This document shows, piece after piece, positions 56,147 through 62,655 of a stretch of 64,000 nt of DNA (within the stretch, counting starts at the first letter, position 1; each line of letters opens with the position of its first letter). The notes below the pieces were generated by a model. It made no database searches and was not told the origin of the DNA. It saw only the letters and a program-made list of their open reading frames with translations. The translations under genes were made by a program, and so were the position numbers. This DNA comes from Rhodoplanes sp. Z2-YC6860 (GTDB lineage: Bacteria > Pseudomonadota > Alphaproteobacteria > Rhizobiales > Xanthobacteraceae), in contig NZ_CP007440.1 of the NCBI RefSeq assembly GCF_001579845.1, forward strand, positions 434,001-498,000, written 5' to 3'.

Positions 56147-56545
56147 TTAAAGTCCGAATGAGAGCTTCAGGATCGCGAACACCGCGGCGAGACCCACGGC
56201 GAACGAGAAGAATGTGTTGGCCATCAGCGAGACGAGCTTGGCGATCTCGTCGTGGACGTAATCCTCGATGATCACCTGCATGCCGAGCCACATATGATAG
56301 ACGCAGCTGACAATGAACAGCAGCAGCGTAATGGCGACCAGCGTCGAGCCGAGGATCTGCACCACGGCGGCGTGATTGCGGCCGAGGATCGACATGATGA
56401 TCACGATCGCCGCGATGGTCAGCGGAACGTTCGCGACCGCGGTCAGCCGCTGGCGCCAGAAATGGCCGGTCCCGTGATGCGCCGACCCGAGAGCGCGGAC
56501 GCGGCCGAGCGGCGTGCGGATGGATTTCTGCGCGTGGTCGCTCAC
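56147..56545 (-). CDS. sdhD: Succinate dehydrogenase membrane anchor SdhD
   Basis: The GTG start at 56545 overlaps the sdhC stop (GTGA) and has GGAGG upstream. The 132-residue subunit has three membrane helices and the quinone/heme-side stretch VSCVYHMWLGMQVIIEDYVHDE. GSAHHGTGHFWRQRLTAVANVPL is its usual N-terminal segment. With SdhC it binds heme b and ubiquinone. Confidence 0.92.
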   Translation of the reverse strand: MSDHAQKSIRTPLGRVRALGSAHHGTGHFWRQRLTAVANVPLTIAAIVIIMSILGRNHAAVVQILGSTLVAITLLLFIVSCVYHMWLGMQVIIEDYVHDEIAKLVSLMANTFFSFAVGLAAVFAILKLSFGL

Positions 56546-56961
56546 CGGATGCCTCCCATCACGAGGTAGCCCACAATCCAGAGCATGATCGTGCAGACGA
56601 TCGATCCCACCAAAGTGGCGGCCGTCATCCATTCGCGCTCGGCGGGGCCGAAGCCGTAGCCCAGGTCCCAGACGAAGTGCTTGATGCCGCCCAGCAAGTG
56701 GTGGATCAGCGCCCAGGTGTAGCCGAACAGGATCAGCCGCCCGATCAGCGTTTCCATGAACCATTGCACCGACGCATAGGCATTCGGTCCGGTGGCTGCC
56801 GCGACCAGCCACCACACCAGCAACAAGGTGCCCACGTAGAGCGCGCCACCCGTGATGCGATGGACGATGGACATCATCATCGTCAGCATCGGCTTGTAGA
56901 TTTGCAGGTGCGGAGAGAGCGGGCGGTTCTTCAAGTGCGTTGCTTTGGCCTCAGCCATCAT
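56542..56961 (-). CDS. sdhC: Succinate dehydrogenase cytochrome b556 subunit SdhC
   Basis: From the ATG at 56961 (GGAG upstream; the next codon is also ATG) the subunit has 139 residues. It shows RPLSPHLQIYKPMLTMMMSIVHRITG, the family signature, and HHLLGGIKHFVWDLGYGF, with the heme-ligand histidine. Three membrane helices are visible. It leads the sdhCDAB operon. An Irr-box-like site is 27 bases upstream. Confidence 0.94.
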   Translation of the reverse strand: MMAEAKATHLKNRPLSPHLQIYKPMLTMMMSIVHRITGGALYVGTLLLVWWLVAAATGPNAYASVQWFMETLIGRLILFGYTWALIHHLLGGIKHFVWDLGYGFGPAEREWMTAATLVGSIVCTIMLWIVGYLVMGGIR

Positions 56962-56988
56962 TCTCACTCCGGCGGTAACTCTGTCCGC

Positions 56989-57005
56989 TTTAGAATTGTT
57001 CGTAG
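56989..57005 (-). promoter_or_regulatory. Irr-box-like site upstream of sdhC
   Basis: The plus strand reads TTTAGAA TTG TTCGTAG, matching 11 of 14 half-site positions of TTTAGAA-N3-TTCTAAA with one perfect half-site. It is 27 bases before the sdhC ATG, nearly the same spacing as the irr site before irr. It lies in the region shared with the divergent lysR gene. Confidence 0.5.
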
Positions 57006-57192
57006 CCGAAGGTGGCGGGTGCTGCAACGCCGCGAGCACGCGTTTCGGCGCGATTCTGAGGCTCCGGACGCGCAACGGTGGCCCAGTGCCTATTTCGTTT
57101 CAGACGAAAGATATGGTATTGAGAATGCCTCCAAAATGCGCGTTTTTAAAAGCCAGGCTTCGTGAAATGCGAAGGATAGTTCAAGGGCCGCC

Positions 57193-58128
57193 ATGCGCTT
57201 CGACTTGACCGATCTCAGCCTGTTTCGCCATGTGGTGGAGGCAGGCAGCATCACGCGCGGCGCCGACCGCGCGCATCTCGCGCTGGCCGCTGCATCCACC
57301 CGGATTCGCAACATGGAGGAGGCGCTGGGTGCGCCGTTGCTGGTACGTGCTCGCCAGGGCGTGACGCCGACGCCCGCCGGTCGAACGCTGGTCCAGCACG
57401 CCCGGACCATGTTGGGACAGGCCGAGCGGCTGCGCGAGGATCTGGCGACCTATGCGGGTGGACTGGCCGGCCAGGTGCGGGTGCTCTCCAACACCAACGC
57501 GCTCACCGAATTTCTGCCCGAGGCGCTGAGCACGTTCCTCACCGCGCATCCGAACGTCAACGTCGATCTCGAGGAGCGGTTGAGCGACGAGATCGTGGGG
57601 CTCATCGCAGAGGGTGTCGGCGACATCGGTATCATTGCCGGCACGGTCGATCCGGGCCGGCTCACCACTTATCCATTTCGCAGCGATCGTTTCGTGTTGG
57701 TGGTGGCGCGCGATCATCCGCTGGCTAAGCGTGACAAGGTGGAGTTCGCCGAGGTGCTCGATCTGGACTTTGTCGGGCTTGATCGCGCCAGTGCGCTGCA
57801 ACGCTTTCTGTCGAGCAAGGCCACCCAGGTCGGCAGGCCGTTGCGGCTGCGCGTGCAACTGCGCAGCTTCGAGGGCGTGTGCCGCCTGGTGGAGCGCCAT
57901 GTCGGCGTCGGTATCGTGCCGGCCACGACGGCAAGCAGCGCCATCAAATCCATGGCGATCAAGGCCGTGGACCTGGCCGATCCTTGGGCGCTGCGCGAGC
58001 TGACGATTTGCGTGCGCGATTTCAAAGCGCTGCCGCCTTATGCGCAGCAACTCGTCGAGCACATGCGTGCCGAGGCGCGCCCCGCAGAAGCGCGCCAGGC
58101 CAAAACACGCCACGCCGGAACACATTAG
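57193..58128 (+). CDS. LysR-family transcriptional regulator
   Basis: The 311-residue protein has the N-terminal winged helix (MRFDLTDLSLFRHVVEAGSITRGADRAHLALAAASTRIRNMEEALGAPLL) and a LysR effector domain (GQVRVLSNTNALTEFLP, EERLSDEIVGLIAEGVGDIGII). The C-terminal tail is Arg/Ala/Lys-rich. It is divergent from sdhCDAB, so control of sdh is possible but not shown. The effector is unknown. Confidence 0.92.
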   Translation: MRFDLTDLSLFRHVVEAGSITRGADRAHLALAAASTRIRNMEEALGAPLLVRARQGVTPTPAGRTLVQHARTMLGQAERLREDLATYAGGLAGQVRVLSNTNALTEFLPEALSTFLTAHPNVNVDLEERLSDEIVGLIAEGVGDIGIIAGTVDPGRLTTYPFRSDRFVLVVARDHPLAKRDKVEFAEVLDLDFVGLDRASALQRFLSSKATQVGRPLRLRVQLRSFEGVCRLVERHVGVGIVPATTASSAIKSMAIKAVDLADPWALRELTICVRDFKALPPYAQQLVEHMRAEARPAEARQAKTRHAGTH

Positions 58129-58208
58129 TTTGATGGGTGTTTACCGGCGTGGAACTTCGACCATGCGCTAGAGTTTCCTCCGGGGGCAGCCTGAGGGAGA
58201 TATTTTTC

Positions 58209-58811
58209 ATGCGTAGGTTCAGTTTGCTTGTCGCGGCCGCGCTCCTTTCGACCGTTGCGGTGCTGCCTGCTTCGGCCGAAAACCTCGCCAACGCGCAGCT
58301 CAAAGATGGAAGCGGCAAGGCGGTGGGTGACGTCGATCTGGTGCAGACCCAGGACGGAGTGCTGATCAAGCTTCAGCTCAAAGGCATTCCGGCCGGCGAG
58401 CATGCCTTCCATATCCACGCGGTCGGCAAGTGCGAGGCGCCCTTCAACTCTGCCGGCCCGCATTTCAATCCCGCCAATCACAAGCATGGCATGATGTCCG
58501 GCGAGGGCCATGCCGGCGACATGCCGAACCTGCATGTGCCCCAAAGCGGCGAGCTGAGCGTCGAGGTGCTCAATACGGCAGTCACACTGGACAAGAACAA
58601 GCCAAACTCGTTGCTTGACGCGGACGGTTCGGCGCTCGTCATCCACGCCAAGGCTGACGACTACAAGAGCGACCCGGCTGGCAATGCCGGCGACCGCATC
58701 GCTTGCGGCGTGATCCAGGCAAGCGGTGCCTCGGGGGCGACGGTCGGCAGTTCGCCTCCCAAGAACGTGCCTGCCATAAGAGAAAAAGGCGATGCGCCCG
58801 CCAAGCCATAG
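58209..58811 (+). CDS. sodC: Periplasmic Cu/Zn superoxide dismutase SodC
   Basis: The 200-residue product has a signal peptide ending PASAE. Metal ligands are visible as His68, His70, His85, His93, His101, Asp104 and His146, with the spacing of known SodC proteins (AFHIHAVGKC, GPHFNPANHKHG, GHAGDMPNLHV, LVIHAKADDY). Cys75 and Cys166 form the usual disulfide. A 20-30 residue C-terminal tail after the barrel is Ser/Pro/Lys-rich. It removes superoxide in the periplasm. Confidence 0.95.
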   Translation: MRRFSLLVAAALLSTVAVLPASAENLANAQLKDGSGKAVGDVDLVQTQDGVLIKLQLKGIPAGEHAFHIHAVGKCEAPFNSAGPHFNPANHKHGMMSGEGHAGDMPNLHVPQSGELSVEVLNTAVTLDKNKPNSLLDADGSALVIHAKADDYKSDPAGNAGDRIACGVIQASGASGATVGSSPPKNVPAIREKGDAPAKP

Positions 58812-58820
58812 CTCGGCGCG

Positions 58821-59870
58821 TCAGCGTGGGATGAGCACCCAATAATCCAGATCGAGCAGAACGGCGGGGTCGTAGTCCTCGCCGTTCTTGTAGGGAAAGT
58901 CGGCGCAGGGCTTGTCGCTCGTCGCCACCGTCCGCAACCGCAGCGCGCCGACATCGTCACGGCCCGGCAACTCGCTTTTCGCCAGCACCTCCGACCATGC
59001 AAACACCGTGCGGCCGGCAAACAGCGGCGAGACGTGCCGGCCGCCGTTGACGGCGGCGATGTGAAACGCATTGCCGAGACCGTTAAAGGAGATGGCGCGC
59101 GCGAGTGAAATCACGTGGCCACCATAGATCAGCCGGCGGCCGAAGCGGCTCTGCGCCGCCGAGAACTGATCGAAGTGAATCCGTGCGGTGTTCTGATAGA
59201 GCCGCGTCGCGGTCTGGTGTTCAGCCTCTTCGACCGTGATGCCGTCGACGTGGTCGATCTTCTCGCCAATCTCGTAGTCGCCATATCGATAGGGGCTGCC
59301 GGCCAGTTCCAGATCGTAAGCCTCACGTTTGATTGGCGGACATGCGCTACCCAGAAGCCGCGCCTCCACGAATGTGGGCAGCCGCGGCACATGGTCGCCG
59401 GGCGCCGGCGCCGACTCGTCGCGCTTTCGCACCATCACCCAGCGGACATATTCGAGCACGGCCGTGCCGTCCTGCTTCATGCCGCGGGTGCGCACATAGA
59501 CGATGCCGGTCTTGCGATTGGAGTTTTCCTTGAGTCCGATCACCTCGGAGGTCGCGCTGAGCGTATCGCCAGGGAAAACCGGCGCGAGAAACTGCATGCC
59601 CGCGTACCCGAGATTGGCCACCGCATTCAGCGACACGTCCGGCACGGTCTTGCCGAACACCACATGGAACACCAGAAGATCGTCCAGCGGCGCGCGATCA
59701 TAGCCAATGGCTATGGCGAAGGCGTCCGACGACTGCACCGCGAAACGAGGCCCGAACAGGCCCGTATAGAGCGCCACGTCGCCAACGGTCATGGTTCGCG
59801 GCGTGGCGTGGCGGATGATCTGGCCGAGGCGGAAATCCTCGAAGAAATTGCCGGTGCTGGTCTTGGTCAT
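58821..59870 (-). CDS. mch: Mesaconyl-CoA hydratase (MaoC-like)
   Basis: This double hot-dog (MaoC-type) protein of 349 residues starts with GNFFEDFRLGQIIRHATPRTMTVGDVALYTGL and includes FAVQSSDAFAIAIGYDRAPLDDLLVFHVVFGKTVPDVSLNAVANLGYAG. I recognise this as mesaconyl-CoA hydratase (beta-methylmalyl-CoA dehydratase) of the ethylmalonyl-CoA pathway, which assimilates acetyl-CoA without isocitrate lyase. No other gene of that pathway is in the window. Other MaoC-type hydratases are the alternative. Confidence 0.8.
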   Translation of the reverse strand: MTKTSTGNFFEDFRLGQIIRHATPRTMTVGDVALYTGLFGPRFAVQSSDAFAIAIGYDRAPLDDLLVFHVVFGKTVPDVSLNAVANLGYAGMQFLAPVFPGDTLSATSEVIGLKENSNRKTGIVYVRTRGMKQDGTAVLEYVRWVMVRKRDESAPAPGDHVPRLPTFVEARLLGSACPPIKREAYDLELAGSPYRYGDYEIGEKIDHVDGITVEEAEHQTATRLYQNTARIHFDQFSAAQSRFGRRLIYGGHVISLARAISFNGLGNAFHIAAVNGGRHVSPLFAGRTVFAWSEVLAKSELPGRDDVGALRLRTVATSDKPCADFPYKNGEDYDPAVLLDLDYWVLIPR

Positions 59871-60007
59871 GATGACACTCTTCGACGTCGGGCTCCGGCT
59901 TGCTCTGTATAGCGCGTTTCGCTGGTGTCACGAAACCGTGAGTTTTTCGCCACAAACACATACGGAAACCTGAGACGCATGTGTTCGGAACGCCTGATAG
60001 CAAATGA

Positions 60008-60026
60008 GTGCTGCGTTAGGCAGCAC
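60008..60026. promoter_or_regulatory. Hairpin next to the MXKDX gene ribosome binding site
   Basis: GTGCTGC at 60008-60014 pairs with GCAGCAC at 60020-60026 around a 5-base loop. It ends 1 base before the AAGGAGGG ribosome binding site of the small protein gene. It may stabilise the mRNA 5' end or present the site. Confidence 0.5.
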
Positions 60027-60040
60027 CAAGGAGGGTGATC

Positions 60041-60274
60041 ATGATCAAGCGTTTGATTGTTGCTTCGACCGTTGCGGCCGGCCTCGCTCTCGCGCCTGCG
60101 GCCTTCGCCGAGGATGCCATGAGCAAGCCCGGGATGGCGAAGGACTCCAAGATGGACAGCAAAATGGACAAGAAGACTGACGCGATGTCCAAGGAGTCCG
60201 GCAAGATGTCCAACACCGGCGGCATGATGGACAAGAAGGACGGCATGTCCAAAGACGGTATGAAGAAGAACTAA
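60041..60274 (+). CDS. Pentapeptide MXKDX repeat protein (small secreted)
   Basis: The 77-residue product has a signal peptide (LIVASTVAAGLALAPAAFAE) and a mature part made of Met/Lys/Asp/Ser repeats such as MAKDSKMDSKMDKK and MDKKDGMSKDGMKKN. It fits the MXKDX repeat family of unknown function. AAGGAGGG at 60028-60035 lies 5 bases before the ATG at 60041. A GTG at 60035 is unlikely. The Met/charge-rich composition is consistent with metal or oxidant binding, which is only a guess. Confidence 0.88.
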   Translation: MIKRLIVASTVAAGLALAPAAFAEDAMSKPGMAKDSKMDSKMDKKTDAMSKESGKMSNTGGMMDKKDGMSKDGMKKN

Positions 60275-60282
60275 TTTTCTGG

Positions 60283-60316
60283 GCGCCGGGCCCGCGCTTG
60301 CGAGTCCGGCGCTTTT
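60283..60316 (+). terminator. Rho-independent terminator of the MXKDX gene
   Basis: GCGCCGG at 60283-60289 pairs with CCGGCGC at 60306-60312, followed directly by TTTT. It lies 9 bases after the small protein stop codon and separates it from the cytochrome b561 gene. Confidence 0.75.
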
Positions 60317-60355
60317 CCCCCAGATTCAAGGGATGCCAGCGAACAGGCGGCAGCC

Positions 60356-60979
60356 ATGACCAGCATCGGTCTCACGACGACTTCGGAGCGCACACGGCTT
60401 GTGATCCATCCGGCCTGGGTGCGGGTCACTCACTGGATCAACGCGCTCGCGATGCTGGTGATGATCGGCTCGGGCTGGGAGATCTACAACGCCTCGCCGC
60501 TGTTCGGCTTTACGTTTCCCGGCTCGGTCACGCTCGGCGGCTGGCTTGCCGGCGCGCTGCTTTGGCACTTCGCCGCGATGTGGGTGCTGGCGGTCAATGG
60601 CCTGATCTACATCATCTTGGGATTCATCAGCGGCCGTTTCCGAAAGAAGTTCCTGCCGATCCGGCCGGGCGACGTGATCGCCGACGCCAAGGCGGCGCTC
60701 ACGTTCAAGCTCTCGCACGACGACATCTCGGTCTACAACGCGGTGCAGCGGCTGTTGTACGTCGGCGTGATCCTGGCCGGCGTGGTGATTGTGCTGTCGG
60801 GACTTTCGATCTGGAAGCCGGTGCAGCTGCAGGAACTCACAGCAGTGTTCGGCGGCTATGACACCGCCCGCTTCGTGCACTTTTTTGCCATGGCGGCGAT
60901 CGTGGGCTTTCTGGCGGTCCATGTGCTGCTCGCGCTGATCGTGCCGAAGAGCCTCAAGGCCATGGTGACGGGACGGTAG
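60356..60979 (+). CDS. Cytochrome b561-like membrane protein
   Basis: The 207-residue protein has four membrane helices and the Ni,Fe-hydrogenase-type b561 pattern. Candidate heme histidines are in VIHPAWVRVTHWINALAM (helix 1), LLWHFAAMWVLAVNGLIYI (helix 2) and FVHFFAMAAIVGFLAVHVLLALIVP (helix 4). It is followed after 9 bases by the molybdopterin protein gene, so it probably links that enzyme to the quinone pool. Confidence 0.88.
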   Translation: MTSIGLTTTSERTRLVIHPAWVRVTHWINALAMLVMIGSGWEIYNASPLFGFTFPGSVTLGGWLAGALLWHFAAMWVLAVNGLIYIILGFISGRFRKKFLPIRPGDVIADAKAALTFKLSHDDISVYNAVQRLLYVGVILAGVVIVLSGLSIWKPVQLQELTAVFGGYDTARFVHFFAMAAIVGFLAVHVLLALIVPKSLKAMVTGR

Positions 60980-60988
60980 GAGGCAGCG

Positions 60989-61762
60989 ATGCCACGCAAA
61001 CGCATCATTCCGGGCGTCGACCAGAAGCTGCTGATCAAGGACGCGGCCAAGCTGATGCCGGAGCCGTCGCGACGGCTGTTTCTGCGCGGCGGCTTGAGCG
61101 TCGGTGCGCTGGCCTTGCTCACCGGCTGCGCCATCATCGATGACGACACGGCGGAGGGTGCGCTGCGCCAGATCTCGAAGTTCAACGACCGCATCCAGGC
61201 CTGGCTGTTCAACCCGAACAAGCTCGCGCCGGAATTTCCCGAAAGCGCCATCAAGCGACCGTTCCCCTTCAACGGCTACTACCCCGAGGATGAGGCCCCC
61301 GAAGTCGACGGCGATACCTGGAAGCTCGAGGTCGGCGGGCTGATCGAGAACAAGGAGCCGTGGACACTCGAGCAGCTCAATGCATTGCCGCAGGTGTCGC
61401 AGATCACCCGCCACATCTGCGTCGAGGGCTGGAGTGCGATCGGCTCCTGGCAAGGTGTGCGGCTTTCGGATTTCCTGAAGCACATCGGCGCCGACACGCG
61501 CGCCAAATACGTCTGGTTCCAATGTGCCGAGGGCTATTCCAACACGATCGATATGGCGACCGCACTGCATCCACAGACGCAGCTGTCGCTGAAGTTCGAC
61601 AATCAAACGTTGCCGCGCAAGTACGGCTTCCCGATGAAGTGTCGCATCCCGACCAAGCTCGGCTTCAAGAATCCGAAATACATCACGGCGCTCTACGTGC
61701 AGAACAACGACGCCGGCGGCTATTGGGAGAACCAGGGCTACAACTGGTTCAGCGGGTCGTAG
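60989..61762 (+). CDS. Molybdopterin-dependent oxidoreductase (sulfite-oxidase fold), TAT lipoprotein
   Basis: The 257-residue protein has a twin-arginine SRRLFLRG motif (28-34) and a lipobox LLTGC (Cys47), so the mature protein is likely exported folded and lipid-anchored. The sulfite-oxidase-like core starts PFPFNGYYPEDEAPEVDGDTWKLEVGGLIE, with the molybdenum ligand Cys144 in RHICVEGWSAIGSWQG. It forms a pair with the preceding cytochrome b561 gene. MsrP-like or sulfite-oxidase-like activity is possible; the substrate is unknown. Confidence 0.87.
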   Translation: MPRKRIIPGVDQKLLIKDAAKLMPEPSRRLFLRGGLSVGALALLTGCAIIDDDTAEGALRQISKFNDRIQAWLFNPNKLAPEFPESAIKRPFPFNGYYPEDEAPEVDGDTWKLEVGGLIENKEPWTLEQLNALPQVSQITRHICVEGWSAIGSWQGVRLSDFLKHIGADTRAKYVWFQCAEGYSNTIDMATALHPQTQLSLKFDNQTLPRKYGFPMKCRIPTKLGFKNPKYITALYVQNNDAGGYWENQGYNWFSGS

Positions 61763-61830
61763 AGTATTTTCCGGCGAAGCGTGAAGCGGTTCGCCGCAAA
61801 AAAATGCGACCAACTGATAAAGCTTCGGGT

Positions 61831-62574
61831 TCAAGTCCTTCGTCGGCTGTCCTGCATGATCTCCAATTGGATCTGCTGAATCTCGGCGAGCCTTTGCCAC
61901 TGCTTGGTGATCAGGTGATCGAGCTTCTCGTGCAGGTGCCGGATTTCCAGCTCGGCCTTGAGGTTCACCTGATAGTCGTTGTGTGAGCGCAGGCGATCTT
62001 TCGCCTCCTGCCGTTTCTGGCTCATCATGATGATCGGCGCCTGAACTGCGGCGAGGCACGACAGAACGAGATTGAGCAGGATAAACGGGTAGGGGTCGAA
62101 CGATTTTTGCTCACCCATGGCGACACTGATCGCCATCCAGACCAGCAGGAACGCGCCGAACGAGATCAGGAATGGCCACGAGCCGCCGAAGCTCGCCAGC
62201 CGGTCCGACAGCCGCTGGCCGAGCGTGCGGTGCTCGAGGAAGTCATCCTCGGTGTTTTCCGCGATGGTGTCCTGGTTGGCGATGCTCTCGGCGACCTGCC
62301 GGTCGAGCTCGCTGAACTCGCCGTGCTCCTCGCGCAGCATCTCTTCGACATAGCGGTTGCGGTAACGGTTGACCTCGGTGCGGTCGATCAGCGCGTCCTC
62401 GGCGAGGCCGGCATGGTCGGCGCGGATGCGGTCGGCGAGCGTCGGCCGCAGATCGTCGAGCCGCACCAAATTCTTCTTCAGCAGCTGCCGCCCAGTGACG
62501 GCACAAGCGTACCGCTTCGCCTCGGGCTTGGAGCCGGGCGGCGTGCTGCCCGTGGGGATATTGGTCTGGTCCAT
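61831..62574 (-). CDS. DUF1003 membrane protein
   Basis: From the ATG at 62574 (GGAGG 5 bases upstream) the protein has 247 residues. A charged N-terminal part (CAVTGRQLLKKNLVRLDDLRPTLADRI) precedes the DUF1003 core of two membrane helices (FLISFGAFLLVWMAISVAMG, FILLNLVLSCLAAVQAPIIMMSQKRQEAKDRLRSHNDYQVNLKAELEI). A C-terminal helix follows. Function is unknown. Confidence 0.9.
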   Translation of the reverse strand: MDQTNIPTGSTPPGSKPEAKRYACAVTGRQLLKKNLVRLDDLRPTLADRIRADHAGLAEDALIDRTEVNRYRNRYVEEMLREEHGEFSELDRQVAESIANQDTIAENTEDDFLEHRTLGQRLSDRLASFGGSWPFLISFGAFLLVWMAISVAMGEQKSFDPYPFILLNLVLSCLAAVQAPIIMMSQKRQEAKDRLRSHNDYQVNLKAELEIRHLHEKLDHLITKQWQRLAEIQQIQLEIMQDSRRRT

Positions 62575-62655
62575 GCGGGCCTCCATCAGCCTCTTGCTTC
62601 GCCCGGCTCTAAAGTCGGTGGTGCCAGCGAACTTGCCAAGGGGGTCAGCAGCGCT

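Noticed and set aside
54266-56161. 631-residue open frame on the plus strand over sdhA
   Set aside because: It is antisense to the complete and well-conserved sdhA; GC-rich codon use keeps the opposite frame open. The translation is rich in Arg, His, Val and Ala without a family pattern.
61825-61845. GGGTTCAAGTCC stretch as a tRNA T-arm
   Set aside because: No matching T-stem, anticodon arm or acceptor stem can be folded around it.
60326-62059. 577-residue frame on the minus strand over the b561 and molybdenum enzyme genes
   Set aside because: It covers two clear genes in the opposite strand and part of DUF1003 in another frame; composition is that of an antisense shadow.
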